Below, one piece after another: positions 47,333 to 56,482 of a DNA stretch of 64,000 nucleotides (position 1 is the stretch's first letter; each line of letters begins with the position of its first letter). Made by a program: the position numbers and the translations under genes. The notes under the pieces were generated by a model. The model did no database searches. It had not been told where the DNA came from and worked only from the letters and a program-made list of their open reading frames with translations. Source of the DNA: Streptomyces roseofulvus (GTDB taxonomy: Bacteria > Actinomycetota > Actinomycetes > Streptomycetales > Streptomycetaceae); contig NZ_BAAAWE010000001.1 in assembly GCF_039534915.1 (NCBI RefSeq), forward strand, positions 5,146,001 to 5,210,000, written 5' to 3'.

Positions 47333-49054
47333 TTACGGCAGGCCGTGGACGTGCGGGCCGACCGCGTTCGACCAGGCGTTCCCGGCCGTCGCGTCCCAGT
47401 TGGTCGACCAGGTCATGGCGCCCCGCAGGGTCGGCCACGCCTGGGCGGGCTTGAAGGTGCCGCAGCCCGTCAGCTTCGTCAGGCAGTCGATCGCGCTGTT
47501 CACGACCGACGGGGCGACGTAACCGCTGCCCGCGCCCCGCGTGGAGGCGGGCACGCCCAGGCCGACCTGGGACGGGTCGAGGCCGCCCTGGATCTGGATG
47601 CAGGCGAGCGCGGTGAGGAAGTCCACCGAGCCCTGGCTGTACACCTTGCCGTCACAGCCCAGCATCGAACCGCTGTTGTAGTACTGGGTGTTGACCACCG
47701 TGAGGATGTCCTTCACGGCGAGCGCGGTCTTGAAGTACTCCGTGCCCGTGGACTGCATGTCGATGGTCTGCGGGGCCATCGTCAGCACCATCGACGGGCC
47801 CGCCTTGGCGGACAGCTGCCGCAGCGCCTTCGTCAGGTAGGTGGAGTTGATGCCGTGCTCGAGGTCGATGTCGATCCCGTTGAAGCCGTACTCCTGGAAG
47901 AGCGCGTAGGCGCTGTTCGCGAAGGCGGTGGCGCTGGCGTCACTGTTGATCGTGACGTTGCCCTTCTCGCCGCCGACCGAGATGATCACCGACTTGCCGG
48001 CCGCCTTCTTGGCCGCGATGTCGGCCTTGAAGTCGGCCACCGAGGTGTAGCCGACGGCCGGGTCGAGGTTGAAGACGATCTGGCCGGGCGTGGTCGTCGA
48101 GTCCGCGAACGAGACCGCGATGATGTCGTACGCGTCCTGGACGTCGCGGATCTTCTGCTTGGCGGCGCCGTTGTCGAAGTTCTGCCAGTAGCCGGTGACC
48201 GCGTGCTTCGGCACGGCCGGGCCGGGACCGGGCGTGGTCGTCTTGGCCGTACGGGCGCTCACCGCGGCGGACTTGGCGGACTCGCCCGCCGCGTTGACGG
48301 CCGAGACCTGGAAGGAGTACGCGGTGTCGGCGGCGAGCCCGGTGACCGTGGCGGAGGTGCCGCTCACGGTCGCGGCCAGGGAGCCGTCCCGGTACACCTT
48401 GTAGCCGGTCGCGCCGGAGACCGCGTTCCAGCTCAGCGGGACCGTGCTGGTGGTGGGCGTGCCGGCGGCGAGCCCGGCCGGGGTGGCCGGGACGACCGGG
48501 TCGGGGTCCTGGCCGCCGCCCCCGTCGGGGCCGAAGACGCTCACGTCGTCCACGAAGTAGGCGGCGGTGCCGTACCACCCGTGGGTGTAGATCTCGACCG
48601 AGGTGGTCGACGCGCCGGTGGTGAAGGTGGTGGTCAGCTGCTTCCAGGACGGCGAGTCCGGCGTCCAGGTGGAGACCGAGCCGGTGCCGGTCCCGGTGTT
48701 GTTCGCGCCGAGGTAGGCGTACCCGCCCTGGACCCAGGCGCTCAGCGTGTAGGTGGAGTTGGGCTTCACGGCCACGGTCTGCACGCACTTGGCGTTGTCG
48801 AGGCCGGCGGGGGTGGCCTTGAGCGCGCCGGCCCCGGTGCGGACCGGGCTCGCGACGGCGGTGCCGCTGCCGGCCGAGCAGGACCAGTTGGTCAGGCCGT
48901 TCTCGAAGCCCGCGTTCTTGGCGTTGTTGACGTCGGCGGCCAGGGCGGTGCCGGCGCCGCCGACCAGGGCGAGCCCGGATCCGACGGCCAGCGCGAGCGC
49001 TCCGCCGAGCCAGCGCCGTGCGGCCGGGCGGGGGGTGGTGCGGTCCACGTGCAT
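47333..49054 (-). CDS. Secreted GH18 chitinase with CBM and fibronectin III domains
   Basis: The 573-residue precursor has a signal peptide (to about residue 40, LVGGAGTALAAD). An N-terminal CBM4/9- or CBM16-like domain follows (about 42-175, NAGFENGLTNWSCSAGSGTA). A fibronectin III domain (about 190-275, PLSWNAVSGATGYKVYRDG) precedes a GH18 catalytic domain (about 285-573) with the DxxDxDxE motif in YGFNGIDIDLEHG and the end motif GAMTWSTNWD. It hydrolyses chitin by substrate-assisted catalysis. The promoter carries a DasR-type site, consistent with induction by chitin products. Confidence 0.95.
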   Translation of the reverse strand: MHVDRTTPRPAARRWLGGALALAVGSGLALVGGAGTALAADVNNAKNAGFENGLTNWSCSAGSGTAVASPVRTGAGALKATPAGLDNAKCVQTVAVKPNSTYTLSAWVQGGYAYLGANNTGTGTGSVSTWTPDSPSWKQLTTTFTTGASTTSVEIYTHGWYGTAAYFVDDVSVFGPDGGGGQDPDPVVPATPAGLAAGTPTTSTVPLSWNAVSGATGYKVYRDGSLAATVSGTSATVTGLAADTAYSFQVSAVNAAGESAKSAAVSARTAKTTTPGPGPAVPKHAVTGYWQNFDNGAAKQKIRDVQDAYDIIAVSFADSTTTPGQIVFNLDPAVGYTSVADFKADIAAKKAAGKSVIISVGGEKGNVTINSDASATAFANSAYALFQEYGFNGIDIDLEHGINSTYLTKALRQLSAKAGPSMVLTMAPQTIDMQSTGTEYFKTALAVKDILTVVNTQYYNSGSMLGCDGKVYSQGSVDFLTALACIQIQGGLDPSQVGLGVPASTRGAGSGYVAPSVVNSAIDCLTKLTGCGTFKPAQAWPTLRGAMTWSTNWDATAGNAWSNAVGPHVHGLP

Positions 49055-49161
49055 CCTCCGGTGGGGGAGTCGGGAGCTGGAGGTGCCGTACGTCGTCGTA
49101 CGGAGGAACTGCGGTCAGGGATGGGGATTCGGGAGGTGGCCACCGCCGTCGTCGCACCAAG

Positions 49162-49187
49162 TTGGTCCAGACCAATTGTGTTGTCAA
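49162..49187 (-). promoter_or_regulatory. Chitinase promoter with DasR-type (dre) operator
   Basis: TTGGTC-CA-GACCAA (49162-49175) is a near-perfect match to the dre core TGGTCTAGACCA bound by the GntR regulator DasR. On the minus strand TTGACA (49187-49182) is a good -35, and the dre lies just downstream, between -35 and -10, where binding would block RNA polymerase. Confidence 0.75.
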
Positions 49188-49342
49188 GGTCTGCGGCAAG
49201 CGGAGCCGAAGAGTCCGGCCGTCGAAGAGGCGGGTGGGAGTTGACGGATTGTGTGTTCACCACCCCGGTCCGCGTGGATAAGGTGCAGAACAGTCGTGAC
49301 GTGCGCCTCACGGGGAAGGGGCGCGGGAAGGCGGGGGCTCAC

Positions 49343-50197
49343 GTGTCGACAGCGATCGCGGTCACCGGTGCCGAACTCGTGCTGCCGCCCGCCGACCCCG
49401 GGACGCCCAACGCCGCCGTGCTCGCCGACCCCGCGGCCCGCAGCCTCGACGACTCCGTCACCGAACTCCGTCGGCTCGTCGACCGCTTCGGGCACGTCCT
49501 CGTCGTCTGCCCCTCCGCCGCCCCGCCCGCCGTCGCCCACCGCCTCCACACCGTCCGCGGCCTCCTGGAGAGCGACCGGATCGCCCTGGTCAGGACCGAC
49601 CTGCCGCCGCTCGGCGCCGCCGTCCTCGTCCGCCAGCTCCGGCAGCTCTCCGCCTGCGACTTCAGCCCCGGCGTCCTCGCCTCCGCCGCCCGGCTCCTCG
49701 CCCACTACATCTACGCCGGCGCCGTCCTCGGCTCCGTGTCCCGCCTCGACCGCGTCCCCGTCACCCTCGGCTCCCACCTCAAGAGCTGGCTGCCCGGCGC
49801 CCACTTCGCCGTCCTCGCCGGGCCCACCCCCCGGATCGTCCGCGTCGGCGCCGACGAATCCGGCTTCACCGGTCCCGAGTTCACCACCCGCCTCATCGTC
49901 GCCCGCGGCCAGCTCGCCAGCGACTGGCCCACCACCCACCTCGCCCCCCGCTGGTCCGTCGCCGGCCCCGCCGAGGAGACCGCCCTGCCCGCCGGATCAC
50001 CCGGCTGGTGGGGCACCCCGAAACTCGTCGAGTTCGCCGCGTACCTCCCCGACCTGCCCGTCCTCCACCAACTCGTCGCCTCGGTACGCCGCGAGACCTG
50101 CCACTGGTGCGGCATGGAGCTCATCGGCGACCGCTGCGGCTTCTGCGCCGCCCCGCTGACGACCGGCATCCCGGCCCAGGCCGGACCGACCCGATGA
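49343..50197 (+). CDS. Tad-operon protein of unknown function with C-terminal zinc ribbon
   Basis: The 284-residue cytoplasmic-looking protein begins STAIAVTGAELVLPPADPGT. It has an alpha/beta body (DDSVTELRRLVDRFGHVLVV, ARLLAHYIYAGAVLGSV) and a C-terminal four-cysteine motif CHWCG-x6-CGFC that should bind zinc. No family is recognised. It lies 22 bp upstream of cpaB and is probably the first gene of the Tad operon. GTG 49343 is preferred; GTG 49301 is in frame. A GTTCAC-18-TAAGGT promoter candidate lies at 49255-49284. Confidence 0.7.
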   Translation: MSTAIAVTGAELVLPPADPGTPNAAVLADPAARSLDDSVTELRRLVDRFGHVLVVCPSAAPPAVAHRLHTVRGLLESDRIALVRTDLPPLGAAVLVRQLRQLSACDFSPGVLASAARLLAHYIYAGAVLGSVSRLDRVPVTLGSHLKSWLPGAHFAVLAGPTPRIVRVGADESGFTGPEFTTRLIVARGQLASDWPTTHLAPRWSVAGPAEETALPAGSPGWWGTPKLVEFAAYLPDLPVLHQLVASVRRETCHWCGMELIGDRCGFCAAPLTTGIPAQAGPTR

Positions 50198-50219
50198 CCC
50201 CGACCCAGGAAGACCAGCC

Positions 50220-50930
50220 ATGAACTCCCGCCAGCGCCGCGGCGTCATCCTGCTGCTGCTCTCCGTCCTCTGCGCCCTCGGCGCCTTCGCCGGCGTCCTC
50301 GCGGTCATCAGCGACGTGAACTCCAAGGTCGGGCCGGAGACCACCGCGTACCGGGTCAAGTCCGCCGTCAAGCCCTACCGGCCGCTCACCGCGGGCGACT
50401 TCGAGAAGATCTCGATGCCGAAACGCTGGCTGCCCGACACCGCCGTCACCGACCTCGCCCAGATCAACGGCCGGATCGCCGTCACCCCGCTCAAGAAGGG
50501 CTCCCTCCTCCAGAGCGACATGATCGTCGCCCGCCCGGCACTGAAGCCCGGCGAGCAGGAGATCGCCATCATGATCGACGCCGCCACCGGCGTCGCCGGA
50601 AAGATCACCCCGGGCGCCACCGTCAACATCTACGCCACCTTCGAGGGCGAGAAGAAGGGCGAGCCCAGCCAGTCCCGGCTGCTCGTCGCCGACGCCCGCG
50701 TCATCGACGTCGGCGCCCTCACCCCGATCAACCAGCAGAAGGCCGGCTCCCGCGCCACCGTCGAGGCCGTCCCGATCACCTTCGCCCTCTCGCCCCTCGA
50801 CACCCAGCGCGTCGCGTACGCCGACACCTTCGCCGAGCGCGTACGCCTCGCCCTCGTCGCCCCCGCGGACGGCACCCCCGCCCCGCCCGCCCCCGGCGAC
50901 CGCACCTACACGCTCGACAAGGACAAGTGA
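50220..50930 (+). CDS. cpaB: Flp pilus assembly protein CpaB/RcpC (SAF domain)
   Basis: The 236-residue protein has one N-terminal membrane helix (RGVILLLLSVLCALGAFAGV), a SAF domain (VKPYRPLTAGDFEKISMPKR, KKGSLLQSDMI) and an RcpC-type beta domain (AIMIDAATGVAGKITPGATV). CpaB proteins sit on the outer face of the membrane, bind peptidoglycan or pilus parts and help pilus assembly. The gene is followed 9 bp later by cpaE. Confidence 0.9.
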   Translation: MNSRQRRGVILLLLSVLCALGAFAGVLAVISDVNSKVGPETTAYRVKSAVKPYRPLTAGDFEKISMPKRWLPDTAVTDLAQINGRIAVTPLKKGSLLQSDMIVARPALKPGEQEIAIMIDAATGVAGKITPGATVNIYATFEGEKKGEPSQSRLLVADARVIDVGALTPINQQKAGSRATVEAVPITFALSPLDTQRVAYADTFAERVRLALVAPADGTPAPPAPGDRTYTLDKDK

Positions 50931-50939
50931 GGCCCGGCC

Positions 50940-52199
50940 ATGCCCACCAGGATCCTGCCGGCCGTCGGCGACCCCGACGCCGCCCGGGCCGTCGCCACCC
51001 TCCTCGGTCAGCTCCCGGACGCCGAACCCGCCTCGCCCGTCCCCGACTCCACCCAGCTCGTCGACACCCTCGCCCGGCTCGCCGCCGAATCCCTCGACGC
51101 GCTCCCCGAGGTCGTCCTCGTCCACGAGCGGATCGGCCCCGTCCCCGCCCTCGACCTCGTCCGCGAGGTCGCCCTCCGCTTCCCCGCCGTCGGCGTCGTC
51201 CTCATCACCGCCGACACCGGCCCCGGCCTGCTCGCCGCCGCCATGGACGCCGGCGCCCGGGGCCTCGTCACCCTGCCCCTCGGCTACGAGGAGCTGGCCG
51301 GCCGCGTCCAGGCCGCCGCCCAGTGGTCCGCCGGCTTCCGCCGCCACCTCGGCGGCGGCGCCACCGAACTCGCCGCGGGCCCCGGCGGCACCGTCGTCAC
51401 CGTCAGCGGCGCCAAGGGCGGCGTCGGCACCACCCTCGCCGCCGTCCACCTCGCCCTCGCCGCCCGCGCCGCCGGCCGCACCGTCGCCCTCGTCGACCTC
51501 GACCTCCAGAGCGGCGACATCGCCTCCTACCTCGACGTCCAGTTCCGCCGCTCCGCCGCCGACCTCGCCGCCATCGCCGACCTCTCGCCCCGGGTCCTCC
51601 AGGACGCCGTCTACGTCCACGAGACCGGCCTCTCCCTCCTCCTCGCCCCCGCCGAGGGCGAACGCGGCGAGGAGGTCACCGACCGCGCCGCCCGCCAGAT
51701 CGTCAGCGCCCTGCGCGCCCGTCACGAGGTCGTCGTCGTCGACTGCGGCTCCCGCCTCGACAGCGCCAACGCCGCCGCCGTCGAGATGGCCGACACCGCC
51801 CTCCTCGTCACCACCCCCGACGTGATCGCCGTCCGCGCCGCCAAGCGGACGGTCCGCATGTGGGAACGGCTCCAGGTCCGCAAGGCCGAGGCGAGCGTCG
51901 TCCTGGTGAACCGCCACTCCCGCGCCACCGAGATCCAGCCGCCCCTGGTCCAGAAGATCACCGGCACCCGCATCGCCGGCGTCACCGTGCCCGCCGCCTA
52001 CAAGGAACTCCAGGCCGTCGTCGACGCCGGCCGCCTCCACGAACTCGACGCCCGCTCCACCGTCAAGCAGGCCCTCTGGACCCTCGCCGCCGAACTGGGC
52101 CTCACCGGCCCCCCGACCGCCCCCGCCCCCGGCAAGCAGCTCGCCCGCGCCGGCGACCGCGGCTCCCTGGGGCTGCGCCGGCGCGGGGGAGGGCGCTGA
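50940..52199 (+). CDS. cpaE: Tad pilus localisation ATPase CpaE/TadZ (MinD/ParA type)
   Basis: The 419-residue protein has an N-terminal receiver-like domain (about 1-130: PEVVLVHERIGPVPALDLVR, VGVVLITADTG, ARGLVTLPLGYEELAGRV) and a C-terminal deviant Walker ATPase with SGAKGGVGTTLAAVHLA, VALVDLDLQSGD and VVVVDCGSRLD. TadZ/CpaE proteins place the pilus machine at the pole or septum. The C-terminus is a basic tail that may touch the membrane. It ends 3 bp before the first tadE. Confidence 0.9.
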   Translation: MPTRILPAVGDPDAARAVATLLGQLPDAEPASPVPDSTQLVDTLARLAAESLDALPEVVLVHERIGPVPALDLVREVALRFPAVGVVLITADTGPGLLAAAMDAGARGLVTLPLGYEELAGRVQAAAQWSAGFRRHLGGGATELAAGPGGTVVTVSGAKGGVGTTLAAVHLALAARAAGRTVALVDLDLQSGDIASYLDVQFRRSAADLAAIADLSPRVLQDAVYVHETGLSLLLAPAEGERGEEVTDRAARQIVSALRARHEVVVVDCGSRLDSANAAAVEMADTALLVTTPDVIAVRAAKRTVRMWERLQVRKAEASVVLVNRHSRATEIQPPLVQKITGTRIAGVTVPAAYKELQAVVDAGRLHELDARSTVKQALWTLAAELGLTGPPTAPAPGKQLARAGDRGSLGLRRRGGGR

Positions 52200-52202
52200 G
52201 CC

Positions 52203-52574
52203 ATGGCCGGGCCGAGGGCGCGCGGAGACCGGGGCCAGGTGGCGCTGGAGTTCACCGGCATGGTCCCGCTGATCCTGCTCACCCTCGCCCTGCTCTGGCA
52301 GGTCGTCCTCGTCGGGTACGGGTACACCCTCGCGGCCAACGCGGCGGACGAGGCCGCCCGCGCCTGTGCGGTCGACGGCGACGGCGCGGCGGCGGGCGCC
52401 CGCCACCTCGGCGGGGCCTGGCAGGGGTCGGCCACCTGCAGCGGCCCTGCGGGCGGGATGGTCACGGCCGTGGCCACGGTCCAGATCCCGATCCTCTTCC
52501 CCGGCCTCGGCGCCTTCGACGGCGCCGAGGCGACAGCGGGCGCCGTCTACGAGGGGTCGGTGACGACGCCGTGA
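52203..52574 (+). CDS. tadE: TadE-family minor pseudopilin
   Basis: The 123-residue protein starts with a prepilin-like leader, GDRG|QVALEF, with the +5 Glu of processed type IVb pilins, and one membrane helix (GMVPLILLTLALLWQVVLV). AANAADEAARACAV is a typical TadE sequence. It should be a minor pilin that starts or tips the Flp pilus. Its stop overlaps the GTG of a second tadE (GTGA). Confidence 0.88.
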   Translation: MAGPRARGDRGQVALEFTGMVPLILLTLALLWQVVLVGYGYTLAANAADEAARACAVDGDGAAAGARHLGGAWQGSATCSGPAGGMVTAVATVQIPILFPGLGAFDGAEATAGAVYEGSVTTP

Positions 52575-53038
52575 TCCGGAAGAGGGTGGGGCGGGCCGGT
52601 GCCCGGCCGGGCGGTCCGGGCCCGCGGGGCGACGCCCCTCGGAGTCGTACCCCTTCCTGCCCTTCTCGGCGGGACCGTGGCCAGGTCGCACTCGAATACC
52701 TCGGCTTCCTGCCCGTCCTGCTGATCGTCGGCCTCGCCGGGCTCCAGCTCGGCCTGGCGGCGTACGCGGCGCAGCAGGCGGGGACGGCGGCGCGGGCGGC
52801 CGCGCGGGCGGCCACCAGGGACGTACCGCCGGGGGAGGCGCCGATCGACCCCGGGGCGGCGGCGGAGGCGGCCGTGTCGGGCTGGATCGACCTCGCCTTC
52901 GAACCCGGCGGCGGGGGCGAGGAGTACACCGCGACCGTCACCGTCCAGATCCCGCAGGTCGTCCCCTTCTGGGACCTCGGCGAGGTCACGAAGACCGCCA
53001 CCATGCCCCTGCCCGCATCGCCCGAGGAGGGGCCATGA
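52571..53038 (+). CDS. TadE-family minor pseudopilin, second copy
   Basis: The 155-residue protein has a longer basic N-terminus, then RDRG|QVALEYLGFLPVLLIV with Glu+5 and Tyr+6 after the predicted Gly-Gln cleavage. A helix and AAQQAGTAARAAARAA follow. The region before the prepilin motif (about 37 residues, RAGARPGGPGPRGDAPRS) is unusually long. A GTG 52571 start overlaps the preceding stop. It overlaps cpaF by ATGA. Confidence 0.87.
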   Translation: MIRKRVGRAGARPGGPGPRGDAPRSRTPSCPSRRDRGQVALEYLGFLPVLLIVGLAGLQLGLAAYAAQQAGTAARAAARAATRDVPPGEAPIDPGAAAEAAVSGWIDLAFEPGGGGEEYTATVTVQIPQVVPFWDLGEVTKTATMPLPASPEEGP

Positions 53039-54387
53039 GCCTGCGCGCCCGCATCCACCACTCCGGGGACGACCCGCGCGCCCTCGGGCCCGGCGGCCGG
53101 GAGGACGGGCATCTCGTCGCGTCCTTCCGGGCGAAGCTGCTGGAGGAGATCGACCTCACCGAGATGTCCGCCCTCGCGGCGGCCGAGCGCCGGGCCCGGC
53201 TCGAACGCGTCCTCGGGCACATCATCAGCCGCGAGGGCCCGGTGCTCTCCACCGCCGAGCGCGGCCGGCTGATCCGCCGGGTCGTCGACGAGGCGCTGGG
53301 CCTCGGTGTCCTGGAACCGCTCCTCGAAGACGCGTCCATCACCGAGATCATGGTCAACGGCCCCGACCAGATCTACGTCGAGCGCGGCGGCCGGGTGGAG
53401 CTGCTCCCGCTCCGGTTCGCCTCGCACGACCAGCTGATGCAGACGATCGAGCGGATCGTCTCCACGGTCAACCGCCGCGTGGACGAGTCGAATCCGATGG
53501 TCGACGCCCGCCTCCCGTCCGGCGAGCGCGTCAACGTGATCATCCCGCCGCTCTCCCTCACCGGCGCCACGCTCACGATCCGCCGCTTCCCCCGCGCCTA
53601 CACCCTCCACGAGATGATCGGCCTCGGTTCGCTCGACGAGCAGATGCTGCTGCTCCTCGCGGGGCTGGTCCAGGCGAAGTTCAACATCATCGTGTCCGGT
53701 GCGACCGGCACCGGGAAGACGACGCTCCTCAACGCCCTCTCCGGGCTGGTCCCGGACGGCGAGCGGATCATCACCATCGAGGACTCCGCCGAGCTCCAGC
53801 TCCAGCAGTCCCACGTCATCCGTCTCGAGGCCCGCCCGCCGAACATCGAGGGCCGCGGCCAGGTCACCATCCGCGATCTGGTCCGCAACTCGCTCCGGAT
53901 GCGCCCCGACCGGATCATCGTCGGCGAGGTCCGCGGCGGCGAGACCCTCGACATGCTCCAGGCCATGTCCACCGGTCACGACGGCTCCCTCGCCACCGTC
54001 CACGCCAACTCGGCCGAGGACGCGCTGATGCGGCTCCAGACCCTCGCCTCGATGTCCGAGGTGAAGGTCCCCTTCGAGGCGCTGCGCGACCAGATCAACA
54101 GCGCCGTCGACGTCCTCGTGCAGCTCACCCGGCACCCCGACGGCACCCGCCGGGTCACCGAGATCGCGATCCTGGCCTCGCACGGCCGCGAGCGCTTCCT
54201 CCTCGCCACCGTCTGCCACTTCCAGGCCGAACCGCTCGCCGCCGACGCGCGCGTGCACGGCCGTCACGTGCACCACCCGCTGCCGCGCCGCGTCGCCGAG
54301 CGCCTCTACATGGCGGGGCAGCCGATACCGCCGGCGTTCGGCGTGGCCGCCGACGACGCCCAGCTCGCCGTTCGAGAAGCCACGTAG
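53035..54387 (+). CDS. cpaF: Tad/Flp pilus assembly ATPase CpaF/TadA
   Basis: The 450-residue secretion ATPase of the GspE superfamily has an N-terminal helical domain, the ITEIMVNGPDQIYVERGGRV segment and a Walker A in SGATGTGKTTLLNALSG. Its Asp and His boxes are IITIEDSAELQLQQSHVIRL and RPDRIIVGEVRGGETLDML, followed by STGHDGSLATVHANS. It powers both pilus extension and retraction in Tad systems. The reading frame starts at ATG 53035, overlapping the tadE stop. Confidence 0.96.
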   Translation: MSLRARIHHSGDDPRALGPGGREDGHLVASFRAKLLEEIDLTEMSALAAAERRARLERVLGHIISREGPVLSTAERGRLIRRVVDEALGLGVLEPLLEDASITEIMVNGPDQIYVERGGRVELLPLRFASHDQLMQTIERIVSTVNRRVDESNPMVDARLPSGERVNVIIPPLSLTGATLTIRRFPRAYTLHEMIGLGSLDEQMLLLLAGLVQAKFNIIVSGATGTGKTTLLNALSGLVPDGERIITIEDSAELQLQQSHVIRLEARPPNIEGRGQVTIRDLVRNSLRMRPDRIIVGEVRGGETLDMLQAMSTGHDGSLATVHANSAEDALMRLQTLASMSEVKVPFEALRDQINSAVDVLVQLTRHPDGTRRVTEIAILASHGRERFLLATVCHFQAEPLAADARVHGRHVHHPLPRRVAERLYMAGQPIPPAFGVAADDAQLAVREAT

Positions 54388-54399
54388 GAGGGCTGGCCT

Positions 54400-55344
54400 G
54401 TGATCACCGATCCCTTCTGGCTGACGACCGGAGCGGCGCTGCTCGCCTGCGTCCTCGGCGTCGTCGGCGTGCAGGTGTACGCGAACGGGGCGCGGCGCCA
54501 CGCGGCCCTCGTCGCCCGCCTCGACGACACCGCCGCGCCGGAGGCGACCGGCCGCAGGCGGCGCCGTTTCGCGGCCCTGGACCGGCGGGTCCGGGGCACG
54601 GCCCTCGGCCGCAACGTGGAGCGCCGCATCGCCGCGACCGGGCTGGACGTGACCCCGGGCGAGTTCACGGTCGCCCTGGCGGCGTCCGTCACGGTCCTCT
54701 GGATCGTCGGCCAGGCGGCCCTCTCCCCGTTCTTCGGGCCGATCTGCGGCCTGCTGGGCGTGTGGGTGGCGCTCGGCTACCTCAACTGGCAGCGGCAGAA
54801 GCGCATCGAGCGTTTCATCAACCAACTCCCGGAGCTCTCCCGCATCCTGGCCAACGCGACCCAGGCCGGGCTCGCCCTCCGCATGGCGATCAGCCTGGCG
54901 GCCGACGAGATGGAGGCCCCGGCGGGCGACGAACTGGAGAAGGTGGCCCAGCAGCTGGCGGTCGGCACGCCGCTGGACGACGCCCTGGAGGAGCTGGCGG
55001 AACGCCTCCCCTCCCGAGAACTCGTCGTCCTCGTCACCACCCTGGTCCTGGCGAACCGGGCCGGCGGCACCGTCGTCTCCTCCCTCCGCAACCTCACCGA
55101 GACGCTGGAGCAGCGCAAGGAGACCCGGCGCGAGGTCCGCACGCAGCTCTCCCAGGTGAGCATGACGGCGTACGCGGTCCCCGTGATCGGCTTCGGCTCG
55201 CTCCTCCTCATCGACAACATGCAGCCGGGCGCCCTGGACCGGATGACCGGCTCGCCGCTGGGCCAGGGCGCGGTGGTCGTCGCCTGCGCGCTGTACGTCC
55301 TCGGCTTCGCCGTCATCCGCCGCTTCTCGAAGATCGACGTGTAG
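54400..55344 (+). CDS. tadB: Tad platform protein TadB (type II secretion F family)
   Basis: The 314-residue membrane protein has an N-terminal helix (TTGAALLACVLGVVGVQVYA), a cytoplasmic part and a T2SSF domain (INQLPELSRILANATQAGLA, LAVGTPLDDALEELAERLPS, SLRNLTETLEQRKETRREVR). Two C-terminal helices close the protein. With TadC it forms the inner membrane platform turned by CpaF. It starts at GTG 54400 and ends 6 bp before tadC. Confidence 0.93.
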   Translation: MITDPFWLTTGAALLACVLGVVGVQVYANGARRHAALVARLDDTAAPEATGRRRRRFAALDRRVRGTALGRNVERRIAATGLDVTPGEFTVALAASVTVLWIVGQAALSPFFGPICGLLGVWVALGYLNWQRQKRIERFINQLPELSRILANATQAGLALRMAISLAADEMEAPAGDELEKVAQQLAVGTPLDDALEELAERLPSRELVVLVTTLVLANRAGGTVVSSLRNLTETLEQRKETRREVRTQLSQVSMTAYAVPVIGFGSLLLIDNMQPGALDRMTGSPLGQGAVVVACALYVLGFAVIRRFSKIDV

Positions 55345-55350
55345 GGGCCG

Positions 55351-56262
55351 GTGCCGCAGATGTCGGAAAGCATGCTGGAACTCGCCATCGCCCTCCTCGC
55401 GGGCCTCTCCGTCGCCGGCTTCGCGTACGGCCTCCGCCTGTACCGCGCCGACGCCCGCCTCCCCGACGACCTCCGGCTCGCCCTGGAGGTCGGCGCCACC
55501 CGCACCGGCGCGGTCGACTCCGCCGTGGACCGCCTCGGCATGCGCTGGTCCCCGAGGGTGCTGCGCTGGATGGGCCCGAAGCGGGTCGCCGCCGTCCGCC
55601 GCCGGATCGACCTGGCGGGCAACCCGGGCGGCCTGACCATCGACCGTTACGGGGCGCGGCGCGCCGTCTACGGCTTCCTCGGGGGCCTGGGCGGCCTGCT
55701 GATGCTGACCAGGGGGTCGTACGTCACGGCGGCGCTGCTCTTCGCGTTCGGCGCCTTCTGGACGGAGGTCGGCATCTGGTCCGCGGTCCGCATCCGCAAG
55801 GACCAGATCGAACGCACCCTCCCGGACTTCCTCGACGTCCTCGCGGTCGTCGTCTCGGCGGGCCTCGGCTTCCGCCAGGCGCTGGAGCGGGTGGCCGACA
55901 AGTACGCCGGCCCCTGGTCCGACGAACTCCGCATCACACTGCGCCAGATGGACATGGGCGTCACCCGCCGCCAGGCGTTCGACGAACTCCGCCGCCGCAA
56001 CGACTCCGAGCAGGTCGCCCAGTTCGTCACCGCGCTGCAGCAGGGCGAGGAGCTGGGCGCCCCCATCGTCGACACGCTGATCCAGATCGCGGAGGACATG
56101 CGGCGCACGGACGCCCAGAACGCCCGCCGCAAGGCGGCGAAGGCCGTGCCCAAGGCGACGATGGTCATCACCACGCTGATGGTCCCGGCGACGATGATCC
56201 TGCTCGGCGCGGGCCTCTTCCTGGGCACGGGCACGGACCTCGGCTCGATCGCGGGGGAGTGA
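55351..56262 (+). CDS. tadC: Tad platform protein TadC (type II secretion F family)
   Basis: The 303-residue membrane protein has an N-terminal helix (LELAIALLAGLSVAGFAYGL), a T2SSF domain (LPDFLDVLAVVVSAGLGFRQ, LRQMDMGVTRRQAFDELRRR, ALQQGEELGAPIVDTLIQIA) and a last helix near the C-terminus. The start is GTG 55351 or ATG 55360. It is the partner of TadB. A weak hairpin (56267-56283) and a 220-bp gap separate it from the pilin part of the locus. Confidence 0.93.
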   Translation: MPQMSESMLELAIALLAGLSVAGFAYGLRLYRADARLPDDLRLALEVGATRTGAVDSAVDRLGMRWSPRVLRWMGPKRVAAVRRRIDLAGNPGGLTIDRYGARRAVYGFLGGLGGLLMLTRGSYVTAALLFAFGAFWTEVGIWSAVRIRKDQIERTLPDFLDVLAVVVSAGLGFRQALERVADKYAGPWSDELRITLRQMDMGVTRRQAFDELRRRNDSEQVAQFVTALQQGEELGAPIVDTLIQIAEDMRRTDAQNARRKAAKAVPKATMVITTLMVPATMILLGAGLFLGTGTDLGSIAGE

Positions 56263-56321
56263 GCGGCCGGGACCGCCTCCCGGGCGTCCGGTTCGCTCCC
56301 GAAGTCGACCGAGGACACCGC

Positions 56322-56357
56322 CGCCCGACGCGCCCGACGCGCCCGACGCGCCCGGGA
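56322..56357. repeat. 9-bp tandem repeat in the tadC-flp gap
   Basis: CGCCCGACG is repeated three times in succession (56322-56348), followed by a degenerate fourth copy (CGCCCGGGA). TTGACC (56373) and TTGACG (56412) downstream are possible -35 elements for the pilin transcript, with no clear -10. Confidence 0.75.
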
Positions 56358-56482
56358 CGGACGGATCGACGGTTGACCGAGGCGCGACAACTGTCTCGAT
56401 CTCACCTCAGGTTGACGATCCCCCTTCGCTCGGGCAACCGCATGTGACAGAGTGCTGACCGAGTGTGGGAGGGGTGTGCGTG

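Noticed and set aside
47039..49342. The very long plus-strand frame before the zinc-ribbon gene
   Set aside because: This part is antisense to the chitinase, which has clear domains. Only the portion after 49343 is taken as real.
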